Source: Pseudoxanthomonas sp. X-1
GTDB taxonomy: Bacteria; Pseudomonadota; Gammaproteobacteria; Xanthomonadales; Xanthomonadaceae
Reading direction: 5' to 3'
NCBI RefSeq assembly: GCF_020042665.1
Contig: NZ_CP083376.1
Span: 2,888,001 to 2,952,000 of the forward strand
DNA: 64,000 nucleotides
Made by a program: the position numbers and the translations under genes. The first letter of the stretch is position 1; every line of letters starts with the position of its first letter. The notes beneath the pieces were generated by a model. The model saw only the letters and a list, made by a program, of their open reading frames with translations, was not told where the DNA came from and did not search any database. Below, in pieces: positions 42,439 to 52,192 of the stretch.

Positions 42439-43926
42439 ATGCCCGCACCCGCCGCCGCGCCACGTTCGCTGATCGAAGGCCCGATCGGCCGCAACCTGTG
42501 GCTGTTCTCGCTGCCGATCCTGGGCGGCAACGTGGCCCAGTCCTTGAACGGCTCGGTCAATGCGGTGTGGATCGGCAAGTTCCTGGGCGAATCGGCGCTG
42601 ACCGCCACGGCCAACGCCAACAGCATCCTGTTCTTCCTGATCGGCTCGGTGTTCGGCATCGGCATGGCCGCCACCATCCTGATCGGCCAGGCGATCGGCG
42701 CGGGCGACATCGCCCGCGCGCGCCGGGTGTTCGGCACCAGCGCGAGCTTCTTCCTGAGCCTGTCGGTGCTGATCGCCTGCGGCGGCGTGTGGACCGCGCG
42801 CCATCTGCTGGCGGCAATGGGCACGCCGGCCGATTCGCTGCCGCTGGCCGAAAGCTATCTGCGCGTGATCTTCCTGGCGATGCCGCTGATCTACGCCTTC
42901 GCCTTCCTCTCGGCGGCGCTGCGCGGCGCGGGCGATGCCAGGACGCCGTTCCGCTACCTGCTGCTGGCCGTGGCGATGGACTGCGCGCTGGACCCGGTGC
43001 TGATGCTCGGCCTGGGGCCATTCCCGAAGCTGGGCATCGCCGGCGCGGCCTGGTCGACGCTGATCACCCAGGCCATCGCGCTGCTGGCCATGCTGCTTTC
43101 GCTGCGCCGCCGGCGCCACGCGCTGTGGCTCGGGCGCAAGGACCTGGGCCTGTTCCGCATCGACCCGGCCATCCTCCGGTCGCTGGTCACCAAGGGCGTG
43201 CCGATGGGGCTGCAGATGGTGCTGGTGTCGCTGGCGATGATCGCCATGATGACCCTGGTCAACCGCTTCGGCACCGACACCGCCGCCGCCTACGGCGCGG
43301 CGCTGCAGACCTGGGCCTATGTGCAGATGCCGGCCATGGCCATCGCCGCGGCGGTGTCCTCGATGGCCGCGCAGAACGTGGGCGCGCAGCGCTGGGATCG
43401 CGTCTCGGCGATCGCGCGCACCGGCGTGCTGTTCAACTTCCTGATGACCGGCGCGCTGATCGCGCCGCTGATCCTGCTGGACCACTGGACCTTCGGCCTG
43501 TTCCTGGCGCCGGGCAGCGCCGCCTTCGACACGGCGCGCCATCTCAATCACATCGCGATCTGGTCGTTCCTGTTCTTCGGGGTGATGTTCGTGCTGTCCG
43601 GCGTGGTGCGTTCGACCGGCGCGGTGATCCCGCCGCTGATCATGCTGGTGATCTCGCTGTGGGGCATCCGCGTGCCGTTCGCTAAACTGCTGCAGCCCAC
43701 GCTGGGCGCCGATGCGGTGTGGTGGAGTTTCCCGGTCAGCTCGCTGTGCTCGATGCTGATGTCCATCGCCTATTACCGCTGGGGCGGCTGGCGCAAGGCG
43801 CGCATGGGCGCGGCCGACACGCGCACCATCGCCGTGCCCTCCGAGGTGCCGGCAACCCCGCCTTCGCCGGTGGCCGACCCGGCCGACCCGGACCGCGCGC
43901 CGGACGACATCCTGCAGAAGTCCTGA
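42439..43926 (+). CDS. MATE-family efflux transporter
   Basis: 495 residues with twelve predicted membrane helices in two pseudo-symmetric halves. Typical MATE words: GNVAQSLNGSVNAVWIGKFLG in helix 1-2 and AYGAALQTWAYVQMPAMAIAAAVSSMAAQNVGAQ in helix 7-8 (shown in parts of the protein). A proline/acidic tail follows helix 12. It starts 60 bases after pnuC but there is no evidence that it is part of the thiamine unit. Substrate unknown; drug or metabolite export by cation antiport is usual. Confidence 0.88.
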   Translation: MPAPAAAPRSLIEGPIGRNLWLFSLPILGGNVAQSLNGSVNAVWIGKFLGESALTATANANSILFFLIGSVFGIGMAATILIGQAIGAGDIARARRVFGTSASFFLSLSVLIACGGVWTARHLLAAMGTPADSLPLAESYLRVIFLAMPLIYAFAFLSAALRGAGDARTPFRYLLLAVAMDCALDPVLMLGLGPFPKLGIAGAAWSTLITQAIALLAMLLSLRRRRHALWLGRKDLGLFRIDPAILRSLVTKGVPMGLQMVLVSLAMIAMMTLVNRFGTDTAAAYGAALQTWAYVQMPAMAIAAAVSSMAAQNVGAQRWDRVSAIARTGVLFNFLMTGALIAPLILLDHWTFGLFLAPGSAAFDTARHLNHIAIWSFLFFGVMFVLSGVVRSTGAVIPPLIMLVISLWGIRVPFAKLLQPTLGADAVWWSFPVSSLCSMLMSIAYYRWGGWRKARMGAADTRTIAVPSEVPATPPSPVADPADPDRAPDDILQKS

Positions 43927-43941
43927 AGGCTTCGCCCGCGG

Positions 43942-44346
43942 TCAGAGCGCGTCGATATCGCCCAGCGCCTGGATCAGTCGCCGCGCGCGCTTGTCCGGCT
44001 TGCTCTCCGGCGGCCGATAGCCGGTGCGCTCGGCCGCGCGCAGCGCGCGCGCCTCGACGCGCCGCTGCCGCGACGCTTCGGTCTCCTGATACAGCGTCTG
44101 CGCGACCGGCGCCGGACCGCGCTGGTCGGACAGCCCGCACACGGCGACCTCGAAGCATTCCTCGCCCCGCTGCACGCGCAGCGCATCGCCCACCCGCACC
44201 GTGCGCGAGGGCTTGGCGCGCTGTCCGCCGATCTCCACCTTGCCCAGGGCCACCGCGTCCTTCGCAAGCGCGCGGGTCTTGAAGAAACGCGCGGCCCACA
44301 GCCACACGTCCAGGCGCACCGCCTGCGGGGCGACGGGCTCAGTCAT
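43942..44346 (-). CDS. hslR: S4-domain heat-shock protein Hsp15
   Basis: Binds free 50S subunits carrying nascent chains and helps rescue stalled ribosomes. 134 residues: S4 RNA-binding domain (VRLDVWLWAARFFKTRALAKDAV; QRAKPSRTVRVGDAL) and a basic C-terminal tail. ATG at 44346 overlaps the stop of the upstream lipoprotein gene by eight bases. The long open frame upstream has no S4 sequence and is discarded. Confidence 0.92.
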   Translation of the reverse strand: MTEPVAPQAVRLDVWLWAARFFKTRALAKDAVALGKVEIGGQRAKPSRTVRVGDALRVQRGEECFEVAVCGLSDQRGPAPVAQTLYQETEASRQRRVEARALRAAERTGYRPPESKPDKRARRLIQALGDIDAL

Positions 44347-44599
44347 GCTTTCCAGAGAAGTCCGGCTTGATCGTCTGACTCGCGCGCGGGCCGGGCTCGA
44401 TCGAGGTTTCGGGATGACAGGGATCGCGCAGCGTGCTGGCCGACGAGCGCGCCAGCTGGCTGGCCGTGGAGGACGAGGCGACCTGGCATTCGGGCCGGTC
44501 GGCCGGACGCAGCGCGGTCGCATCGTCGCGCGCCTGGTGGCTGGCGCAGGCCGACAGCAGCAACAGCGCGGCGGCCAGCGAGGTTCCCTGCAGTTTCAT
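44339..44599 (-). CDS. Small lipoprotein, unknown function
   Basis: 86 residues. Signal peptide with lipobox LSAC (Cys near residue 18), then a polar, serine/proline-rich tail (RPECQVASSSTASQLARSSA) with two further cysteines. No known domain. Its last bases overlap hslR, so it is probably cotranscribed. ATG at 44599 is used; an ATG 18 bases upstream (44617) is an alternative. Confidence 0.6.
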   Translation of the reverse strand: MKLQGTSLAAALLLLSACASHQARDDATALRPADRPECQVASSSTASQLARSSASTLRDPCHPETSIEPGPRASQTIKPDFSGKHD

Positions 44600-44661
44600 C
44601 TTCGTGTTCCTGTGCATGCGTGTTTTCTTCAAGTGCCAGTGAGCGACGCGGTGGGTGAAGC

Positions 44662-44946
44662 TCACGTGCCCGGCTTGCTGCCGAAGCGGATCTCGGCGTG
44701 CGATTCGGTGTCGCGCTGGCAGGCCTGGCTCATGTGCGCATCGCGCACGCCCTGCTCGAACTCCCGGCCATGCTTGCCGTCGCGGATCTTGTCCGGAAAC
44801 GGCGGCTGGTTGGCGGCGTCGCGCGCCTGCTGCTGGCATTCGTAGGCGAGGCTCGGGCCGTCCAGGCCGTTGGAGCTGGCGCAGCCCGCCAACCCCAGCG
44901 CCAGGCCGATGCCGGCGATCCACTTGCTGCTGATACCGCGTGACAT
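44662..44946 (-). CDS. Small lipoprotein with paired cysteines, unknown function
   Basis: 94 residues. Strong ribosome-binding site AAGGAGG before the ATG at 44946. Signal peptide ends at lipobox LAGC; the mature part holds YECQQQARDAANQPP and HMSQACQRDTE, two cysteines that may form a disulfide. Not obviously related to the lipoprotein downstream. It lies 62 bases before that gene and 59 bases after the rplS terminator. Confidence 0.65.
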   Translation of the reverse strand: MSRGISSKWIAGIGLALGLAGCASSNGLDGPSLAYECQQQARDAANQPPFPDKIRDGKHGREFEQGVRDAHMSQACQRDTESHAEIRFGSKPGT

Positions 44947-45005
44947 TCCATCCTCCTTCCGTGGGCGCGCCTGGCCGCACGGGTGCGTGGCGCCAGAAAA
45001 CAAGA

Positions 45006-45027
45006 AACCCGGCACGAGGGCCGGGTT
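45006..45027 (-). terminator. Terminator of the rpsP-rimM-trmD-rplS operon
   Basis: AACCCGGC / GCCGGGTT stem with six-base loop, followed on the minus strand by TCTTGTTTTC. It lies 42 bases after the rplS stop. Confidence 0.8.
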
Positions 45028-45069
45028 CCGAGCTTAGCGCGGCGCACGCCGCGCGAATGTGCCGAAGGC

Positions 45070-45474
45070 TTACTCGGCAGCGGCAGCCTGGCGGGCAGCC
45101 TTGGCGGCGGCGGCGGCGGCCAGGTCTTCCTTGATGCGGGCGGCCTTGCCCTGCAGACCGCGCAGGTAGTACAGCTTGCCGGCGCGGACCTTGCCGCGGC
45201 GCTTGACTTCGACCGAGTCGATGGTCGCGCTGTGGGTCTGGAACACGCGCTCGACGCCGTAGCCGTGCGAGATCTTGCGCACGGTGAAGGCCGAGTTCAG
45301 GCCGGCGTTCTTCTTGGCGATGACTACGCCTTCGTAGGCCTGCACGCGCTCGCGGTTGCCTTCCTTCACCTTCACATTGACGACGACGGTGTCACCCTGG
45401 CTGAACTGCGGCAGCTCGCGGGAAATCTGGGCGGACTCGAACTCCGCGATGATGGACTTGTTCAACTTGCTCAT
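45070..45474 (-). CDS. rplS: 50S ribosomal protein L19
   Basis: 134 residues. The family core [29 protein letters not shown] and the motif [16 protein letters not shown] are clear. A C-terminal alanine/lysine extension ([15 protein letters not shown]) is longer than in E. coli (115 residues) and common in xanthomonads. Last gene of the rpsP operon; 161 bases separate it from trmD. Confidence 0.98.
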   Translation of the reverse strand: MSKLNKSIIAEFESAQISRELPQFSQGDTVVVNVKVKEGNRERVQAYEGVVIAKKNAGLNSAFTVRKISHGYGVERVFQTHSATIDSVEVKRRGKVRAGKLYYLRGLQGKAARIKEDLAAAAAAKAARQAAAAE

Positions 45475-45635
45475 GGTGGCACCGATTCGATGTTCGGGTG
45501 GGTGTGTCGGGTCTCGACAACAAAGGCTGATGCAGTCGCGGAGAAGTCGCTGCACGTTTATCGTGATCTTGCAGCCCGCCCAGGCCGACCGGCCCGCGGG
45601 AACTGCGCATTGTAGACGAAGTTTCCGGCGCGTGG

Positions 45636-46403
<768 letters not shown>

Positions 46404-46519
46404 GAGCGGGAGGCCAGGAACGCGTGCGGGAAAGCGAGAAACGAAAACGGAGCGGATGGAAACGGATCGAACGAAGCAACCCTAGCCTTTACTCGTTCCT
46501 CTTTCCTCTCGGCCCGTTC

Positions 46520-47035
46520 CTAGAACTCGGGGTCCCAGTCCACGCCCACCACGCCGGCCCCGAAATCCACGCCGGTCACGAAGTCCGGCTGGATGAACGG
46601 GATCAGCCGCTCCTTGTCGCCCCGCGCCACCAGCACGTCGTTGGCGCCGGTGGAGAACAGGTGCGAGACGGTGCCGAAGTCGCGGCCGTCGGCGTTGATC
46701 ACGCGCAGGCCTTCCAGGTCGACCCAGTAGTATTCGTCGGGCTGCGGCGGCGGCAGCGCGCTGCGCGGCACGGCGATCTCCAGCCCGACCATCGCCTCGA
46801 CCGCGTCGCGGTCCTCGACGCCGGGGAAACCGGCGATCAGGTGCTTGCCCGAAGGCTTGCCGCGCACGCCGGAAATCTCGCGCTCGCGGCCGGCCGCATC
46901 GCGCAGGGTCCAGGGCTGGTAGCGGAAGATGGCTTCGCGCGGCTCGGTCCAGGACTCGATCTTGACCTGGCCACGCACGCCGAACGCGCCGACCACCCTG
47001 CCCAGCAGGATGCGGCGCGTTGCGTTCTCACTCAT
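46520..47035 (-). CDS. rimM: 16S rRNA processing protein RimM
   Basis: Helps mature the 30S head, binding S19. 171 residues: N-terminal barrel ([20 protein letters not shown]) and C-terminal PRC-barrel ([35 protein letters not shown]). It follows rpsP by 40 bases and precedes trmD by 116 bases, the latter gap being unusually A-rich for this genome. Confidence 0.97.
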   Translation of the reverse strand: MSENATRRILLGRVVGAFGVRGQVKIESWTEPREAIFRYQPWTLRDAAGREREISGVRGKPSGKHLIAGFPGVEDRDAVEAMVGLEIAVPRSALPPPQPDEYYWVDLEGLRVINADGRDFGTVSHLFSTGANDVLVARGDKERLIPFIQPDFVTGVDFGAGVVGVDWDPEF

Positions 47036-47075
47036 TGCAAGAAGACCGGCCGCGCCAGGCGCGGCCGCAGCGCGA

Positions 47076-47339
47076 TCAGGCCGAAGCCTGGGCGTTGGCC
47101 TTGGCCGCTTCCTTGTACAGGTTGCGGACCTTGTCGGTCAGCTGGGCGCCGTTGCTCACCCAATGGTCGACGCGGGCGGTGTCCAGCACCACGCGCGGCT
47201 CGGCGCCCTGGGCGACCGGGTTGTAGTAACCCAGACGCTCGATGTTGCGACCGTCGCGCGCGCTGCGCACGTCGGTGACGATGATGTGGTAGAAGGGGCG
47301 CTTCTTGGCGCCGCCGCGGGTAAGGCGGATCTTGACCAT
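47076..47339 (-). CDS. rpsP: 30S ribosomal protein S16
   Basis: 87 residues beginning [19 protein letters not shown], followed by the conserved [14 protein letters not shown]. First gene of the rpsP-rimM-trmD-rplS operon, with a promoter directly upstream. Confidence 0.98.
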   Translation of the reverse strand: MVKIRLTRGGAKKRPFYHIIVTDVRSARDGRNIERLGYYNPVAQGAEPRVVLDTARVDHWVSNGAQLTDKVRNLYKEAAKANAQASA

Positions 47340-47386
47340 GGTGCTCTCGTGTTGCCCAGTCGCCAGGATGGCGAGGTAAGCCGGCG

Positions 47387-47414
47387 ATTATAGCCGGCTG
47401 CGCGCGCCGCGCAA
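47387..47414 (-). promoter_or_regulatory. Promoter of the rpsP operon
   Basis: On the minus strand TTGCGC (47414-47409) and a perfect TATAAT (47392-47387) are spaced by 16 bases (17 if TTTGCG is used). The start point would lie about 40 bases before rpsP. Confidence 0.75.
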
Positions 47415-47440
47415 ACCCGCCCTCCCCCCGCTACCGGGAC

Positions 47441-48247
47441 TCAGGGCCGAACCCAAGGCTGGGTGTCCAGCGCCCGGGCCAGCAGGGTCAGCAGTTCCGG
47501 CGCGGCCGGCAGCGGCCTGCCATCGATCGCGCAGACCGGCGCGCATCTGTTCGCGTTGGCGGTGAAGGCGGCCAGCGTGCCCGCGCGTTCCAGCGTCACA
47601 TCAACCCGCCGCTGCGGCACGCCCAGTGCGTCCAGGCCCCGCTGCAGCAGGGCTTCGCAGGTGCCGCGCAGCGCCGGGCCCTGCGGCCAAAGCACCTCGC
47701 CGCCGTCCCAGAACCCGATGTTCCAGACCGAGCCTTCCACGACGCGCGCGCCCTGCCCTGTCGCTTCGACTAACAGCGCGTCGTCGGCCCCGGCCTGCCG
47801 CGCCTGGCGCCGGTAGTGGAACAGCGGCAGCGTGGCGATGTGCTTGATCTGCGGCAGCGGGCGCACGAACGCATAGGACTTCAGGGCCAGCGGCGCGCCC
47901 GGCGGCGCCGGCCGCGCATCCCCCACGGAGATCAGCCATTCCGGCGTCACCGGCTTGAGCGGATCGCGGTAGTCGAAGTCGCGCGCGAAGCCGGTGATCC
48001 GCACCGAGGCGTCCTCCACCCCGTCGAGCGCCTGCCGCATCTGCGCAAGCAGCGCGGACGCGTCGAACGGGGCGTCGAACAGCGTCGCCTGACCCTCGCG
48101 CAGCCGCGCCAGATGCAGATCGAGCCCCTGCAGCGCGCCGCGGCGCGTGCGGAAGGCGGTGAAGTGGCCGTAGTTGGACTGCGCCAGCGGACGCAGGTCA
48201 TCGTCCGTGGCGGGCCGGCCGGCGATGCTCAGGCGCGGCGTGCTCAC
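47441..48247 (-). CDS. Class IV aminotransferase / aminodeoxychorismate lyase-like
   Basis: 268-residue PLP enzyme of fold type IV. The catalytic Lys is in [13 protein letters not shown] and the PLP-contacting Glu in [12 protein letters not shown]; the cofactor phosphate region is [14 protein letters not shown]. It could be PabC (folate) or a D-/branched-chain aminotransferase; the protein is somewhat diverged, with [14 protein letters not shown] in place of the usual KNYLPN-type stretch. GTG start overlaps the stop of the nitronate monooxygenase as GTGA. Confidence 0.75.
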   Translation of the reverse strand: MSTPRLSIAGRPATDDDLRPLAQSNYGHFTAFRTRRGALQGLDLHLARLREGQATLFDAPFDASALLAQMRQALDGVEDASVRITGFARDFDYRDPLKPVTPEWLISVGDARPAPPGAPLALKSYAFVRPLPQIKHIATLPLFHYRRQARQAGADDALLVEATGQGARVVEGSVWNIGFWDGGEVLWPQGPALRGTCEALLQRGLDALGVPQRRVDVTLERAGTLAAFTANANRCAPVCAIDGRPLPAAPELLTLLARALDTQPWVRP

Positions 48248-49314
48248 AGCAGCGCGTCGGCCTGCGCCCACCAGTCCCGCAGCAGCGCGGCGGCGGGCCT
48301 GGCCTGCGCGGCCCAGGCCGACTGCCCGGCCCAGGCCTGCATCGCGTCGAGCCGGTCCTCGGCCACCGCCTGCTTGCGCATCGCCGCGGTCAGGCCGCGC
48401 TGCACCGGATAAGGCGCGGGCCGTGGCGCTTCAGGATTTGCCGCCGCGCGGACATAGGCCGTGGCGATCGAACGCCCGAGCCGGCCGGAAAACGCACGCG
48501 TCGGCCAGGTGTCCTGAGGCTCGGTCTCGGCCAGGGCCTGCGCCCAGGCCGGCGCGATGGCGGCTTCCGGCGCGCGCAGGAAGGCGGTGCCGACCATCGC
48601 CGCGCTCGCGCCCAGCGTCAGCGCGGCGGCCACCCCGCGGCCATCGGCGATGCCGCCGGCTGCGATCACCGGCACCGACAGCGCATCGGCCAGCCGCGGC
48701 ACCAGCGCGAACAGGCCGACCAGCTGGCGCTCGGCCGCGGCCGGATCGAATGCGCCGCGATGCCCGCCGGCCTCGTAACCCTGGGCGATCACCGCATCGG
48801 CGCCGGCGTCCTGTGCGCACTGCGCTTCGGCCAGCGTAGTCGCGGTGGCGAACCAGGCGATGCCGGCACGGCGCAGCGCCTGCACCTGAGCCGGTTCCAG
48901 CACCCCCATGATCGTGGACAGCACCTGCGGCCGCGCCGCCAGCACCGCGTCGAACTGTTCGTCGAAATCCGCCGGCCGCGCATCGCCGGCGCTTGCGGGC
49001 ACCTCCGGCCCCCACCGCGCGAGCAGCGCGCGCACGGCCGCCTCGGCCTGCGCATCGCGCACAGGCGGCGCGTCGGGCACCCACAGATTGACCTGTGCAG
49101 GCCCGCCGGAAAGACCACGGAAGTCGTCCATCCAGGCGCCGATGTCCTGCGGCGTGGACAGCACCGCGCCCATCGCGCCCATGCTGCCGGCCTCGGCCAG
49201 CGCCGCCGACAGCGGCACCGGGCAGGCGCCGGCCATCGGCGCCAGCAGCACCGGCACGCGCACGCCGAAGCGCGCGCGGAAGTCTTCGGATCGCTGGCGC
49301 GCGGCCGAGGCCAT
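48244..49314 (-). CDS. Nitronate monooxygenase, class I-like
   Basis: 356-residue FMN-dependent TIM-barrel enzyme that oxidises nitronates such as propionate 3-nitronate. [22 protein letters not shown] opens the barrel; the catalytic His lies in [11 protein letters not shown]; the FMN phosphate site is [21 protein letters not shown] (in parts). It starts seven bases after ffh and is coupled to the aminotransferase by a GTGA overlap. A related enoyl-reductase (FabK) function is less likely given the GGHRG motif. Confidence 0.85.
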   Translation of the reverse strand: MASAARQRSEDFRARFGVRVPVLLAPMAGACPVPLSAALAEAGSMGAMGAVLSTPQDIGAWMDDFRGLSGGPAQVNLWVPDAPPVRDAQAEAAVRALLARWGPEVPASAGDARPADFDEQFDAVLAARPQVLSTIMGVLEPAQVQALRRAGIAWFATATTLAEAQCAQDAGADAVIAQGYEAGGHRGAFDPAAAERQLVGLFALVPRLADALSVPVIAAGGIADGRGVAAALTLGASAAMVGTAFLRAPEAAIAPAWAQALAETEPQDTWPTRAFSGRLGRSIATAYVRAAANPEAPRPAPYPVQRGLTAAMRKQAVAEDRLDAMQAWAGQSAWAAQARPAAALLRDWWAQADALL

Positions 49315-49321
49315 CAGCCGA

Positions 49322-50707
49322 TCAGCGGAACGGCATGCCGCCGCGGCCGCCACCGCCCATGGCGCCCATCATGCCGCGCATGCCGCGCATCATGCCCTTC
49401 ATGCCGCCGCGGCCGAGCTTGCCCATCATCTTTTCCATCTGCGTGAACTGCTTCATCAGCTTGTTCACGTCGGCCGGCTGGGTGCCCGAGCCCTTGGCGA
49501 TGCGCGCGCGGCGCGAGCCGTTGAGCAGCGCCGGGTTGCGCCGCTCCTTCTTGGTCATCGAATTGATGATGGCGATCATGCGCGGCACTTCCTTGTTGCC
49601 GGCGACCTGCGCCTTGAGGTGCTCGGGCACCTGGCCCAGGCCGGGCAGCTTGTCCATCAGCGCGCCGATGCCGCCCATGTTCTGCATCTGCTCGAGCTGG
49701 TCGCGCATGTCGTTGAGGTCGAACTTCTTGCCCTTGGCGACCTTCTCGGCCAGCTTCTGCGCCTTGTCCTTGTCGACCTGGCTCTCGACCTGCTCCACCA
49801 GCGACAGCACGTCGCCCATGTCCAGGATGCGGCTGGCCACGCGCTCGGGGTGGAACACGTCCAGGCCGTCGGGCTTCTCGCCCACGCCGATGAACTTGAT
49901 CGGCTTGCCGGTGATGTAGCGCACCGACAGCGCCGCGCCGCCGCGGGCATCGCCGTCGGTCTTGGTCAGCACCACGCCGGTCAGCGGCAGCGCCTCGGAG
50001 AAGGCCTTGGCGGTGGTCGCCGCGTCCTGGCCGGTCATCGAATCGACCACGAACAGCGTCTCGACCGGCTTGACCGCGGCGTGCAGCGCCTTGATCTCGG
50101 CCATCATCGCCTCGTCGATGGCCAGGCGGCCGGCGGTATCGACGATCAGCACGTCGGTGAAGGACCGGCGCGCGTCCTCGATCGCGGCGCGGACGATGGC
50201 CTCGGGCTGCTGCGAGGCCTCGGAGGGGAAGAACGGCACGTCCACCTGCTGGGCCAGCGCCTTGAGCTGCTCGATCGCGGCCGGGCGGTAGACGTCGGCC
50301 GAGACCACCATGACCTTCTTCTTGCGCTTTTCCTTCAGGTGCTTGGCGAGCTTGCCCACGGTGGTGGTCTTGCCGGCGCCCTGCAGGCCGGCCATCAGGA
50401 TCACCGCCGGCGCCGGCACGTTGAGGTTGAGGTCCTGGGCGGTGGAGCCCATCACCGCAGTCAGCTCGTCGCGCACGACCTTGATCAGCGCCTGGCCGGG
50501 GGTCAGCGACTTCAGCACTTCCTGGCCGACCGCGCGCACCTTGATGCGCTCGACCAGCGCCTGGACCACCGGCAGGGCGACGTCGGCCTCCAGCAGGGCG
50601 ATGCGCACCTCGCGGGTGGCCTCGCGGATGTTGTCCTCGGTCAGGCGGCCACGGCCGCGCAGGCGCTCGATGGTGCCGGACAGGCGCTGGGTCAGGGATT
50701 CGAACAT
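49322..50707 (-). CDS. ffh: Signal recognition particle protein Ffh
   Basis: GTPase that binds 4.5S RNA and signal peptides of nascent membrane proteins. 461 residues: N-domain, G-domain with [24 protein letters not shown] and [10 protein letters not shown], and a methionine-rich M-domain ending in a glycine/methionine repeat ([20 protein letters not shown]). The start ATG at 50707 begins [11 protein letters not shown]; the longer frame upstream lacks homology. Divergent from the YpjD-type gene. Confidence 0.98.
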   Translation of the reverse strand: MFESLTQRLSGTIERLRGRGRLTEDNIREATREVRIALLEADVALPVVQALVERIKVRAVGQEVLKSLTPGQALIKVVRDELTAVMGSTAQDLNLNVPAPAVILMAGLQGAGKTTTVGKLAKHLKEKRKKKVMVVSADVYRPAAIEQLKALAQQVDVPFFPSEASQQPEAIVRAAIEDARRSFTDVLIVDTAGRLAIDEAMMAEIKALHAAVKPVETLFVVDSMTGQDAATTAKAFSEALPLTGVVLTKTDGDARGGAALSVRYITGKPIKFIGVGEKPDGLDVFHPERVASRILDMGDVLSLVEQVESQVDKDKAQKLAEKVAKGKKFDLNDMRDQLEQMQNMGGIGALMDKLPGLGQVPEHLKAQVAGNKEVPRMIAIINSMTKKERRNPALLNGSRRARIAKGSGTQPADVNKLMKQFTQMEKMMGKLGRGGMKGMMRGMRGMMGAMGGGGRGGMPFR

Positions 50708-50837
50708 GGGGGCAACCGGAAGCGGAGGCGAAGCGGGCGCGCAGTATATCCGGGTGGGTTTCGCGCACTCCTCGGCGCGCCGCGCGTTCAACAAGAATGG
50801 TTCTCGAAAAGCGGAGCCGCGTGCGACACTGCGCGCC

Positions 50838-51629
50838 ATGGGGTTCGTCCTTCCTTCCTGCGCGCTTTACCTGCTGGCGACCGTGCTGCTGGTGGGCGCT
50901 TTCGCGCGCGATGCCAGCGGGCCGAACCGCGGCTGGCGGGTGCCGGCGTTGCTGGCCATCGTCCTGCACGGCGGCTATCACCTGTGGGTGGCCTGGCGCA
51001 CGCCGGGCGGGCCGGACATGCATTTCTTCTCGGCCCTGTCGCTGGTCAGCCTCGGCATGGCGGCGATGACCGCGCTGGTCGCGCGCGGGCGCATGGCGGC
51101 CGTGGGCGTGGTGTCCTTCCCGCTGGCGGCGCTGCTGCTGGCCGTCTACCACGGCTACGGCCACCGCCCCTCCTCGGGGCTGGACTGGCGGCTGCAGCTG
51201 CATGCCTGGCTGGCGCTGCTGTCCTACGCCACGCTGGCCGTGGCGGCGCTGCTGGCGATCATGCTGTGGGTGCAGGAACGCGCCCTGCGCCGGCGTGCGT
51301 TCCACGCCTGGCTGCGTGCGCTGCCGCCGCTGACCGAGCTGGAGACCCTGCTGTTCCGCACGATCGCGGTGGGCTTCGCGCTGCTGACCGCCACGCTGCT
51401 GACCGGGATGATGTTCGTGGAGAACCTCTTCGCCCAGCACCTGGTGCACAAGACCGTGCTGAGCGTGCTGTCCTGGCTGGTGTTCGGCGGCCTGCTGCTG
51501 GGCCGCTGGCGGCGCGGCTGGCGTGGCACCACCGCCGTGCGCTGGACCCTGGTGGCCATGGCCCTGCTGTTGCTGGCGTTCTTCGGCAGCAAGGCGGTGC
51601 TGGAGCTGATCCTGAAGCGCACCTTATAA
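50838..51629 (+). CDS. YpjD/CcsA-type membrane protein (cytochrome c assembly family)
   Basis: 263 residues with about eight membrane helices. The family pattern is seen in LQLHAWLALLSYATLAVAALLA and in the late HLVHKTVLSVLSWLVFG, with histidines that bind haem in CcsA/CcmC relatives. The role of the YpjD group is unclear; it is regularly divergent from ffh in gammaproteobacteria, as here. Confidence 0.85.
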   Translation: MGFVLPSCALYLLATVLLVGAFARDASGPNRGWRVPALLAIVLHGGYHLWVAWRTPGGPDMHFFSALSLVSLGMAAMTALVARGRMAAVGVVSFPLAALLLAVYHGYGHRPSSGLDWRLQLHAWLALLSYATLAVAALLAIMLWVQERALRRRAFHAWLRALPPLTELETLLFRTIAVGFALLTATLLTGMMFVENLFAQHLVHKTVLSVLSWLVFGGLLLGRWRRGWRGTTAVRWTLVAMALLLLAFFGSKAVLELILKRTL

Positions 51630-51681
51630 GCTGACCGTTCTGTCAGCAGAATGGCGCGCCACGGCATTCCATTGCTGAAAC

Positions 51682-51703
51682 AATATTTGCATTGACAAAT
51701 ATT
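51682..51703. promoter_or_regulatory. Putative EmrR operator and promoter
   Basis: AATATTTG and CAAATATT form perfect arms around six bases. A perfect -35 TTGACA (51692-51697) is embedded in it, with GATCAT 17 bases on as the -10 and emrR starting at 51729. Binding here would block emrR transcription. Confidence 0.65.
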
Positions 51704-51728
51704 CCAAGTGTGCGGATCATGCCGCGCC

Positions 51729-52190
51729 ATGAATTCCCCCGCGTCCATCTGCCCGCCCGCGAGCGGGTCCTCGCTCGGCCTGCTGATCCGCCAGACGCGT
51801 GATGCGATCTGGCAGGCGATGGAGCGCGAACTGATCGCCGTTGGCCACGACCTGACCTTCAGCCAGTTCGTCACCATCAAGAAGCTGGCCGACGGCATCG
51901 CCAGCGTGACCGACCTGGCGCGCGCGGCCGAGGTCCACCCCGGCGCGATGACCCGCCTGCTCGATCGCCTCGAGGCGCGCGGCCTGGTCACGCGCAAGGC
52001 CGATCCGGGCGATCGCCGTGCCCTGCACATCCACCTCACCGAGGCCGGCACCGCCATCTGGCAGGACATCAACCTGTGCGGGCAGCGCGTGCTGCAAATC
52101 GCGACCCGCGGCATGACCGAAGCCGAGTCCAGCGAACTGATGCGCCTGCTGGAGCAGGCCCGCGACAACCTCACCTCCGAGACCGATTGA
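51729..52190 (+). CDS. emrR: MarR-family repressor EmrR
   Basis: 153 residues. Winged HTH with SVTDLARAAEVHPGAMTRLLDRLEARGLV (about 58-86) and wing RKADPGDRRALHIHLT. It heads the emrRCAB operon and presumably represses it until a hydrophobic drug binds. The ATG at 51729 is preferred over GTG at 51708; a start two bases after a gap separates its stop from emrC. Little leader would remain if the promoter given is right. Confidence 0.9.
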   Translation: MNSPASICPPASGSSLGLLIRQTRDAIWQAMERELIAVGHDLTFSQFVTIKKLADGIASVTDLARAAEVHPGAMTRLLDRLEARGLVTRKADPGDRRALHIHLTEAGTAIWQDINLCGQRVLQIATRGMTEAESSELMRLLEQARDNLTSETD

Positions 52191-52192
52191 CC

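Noticed and set aside
51630..51647. GCTGAC-N6-GTCAGC hairpin after the YpjD-type gene
   Set aside because: Short arms and no T-run, so not called as a terminator; it resembles the GST operator only in part.
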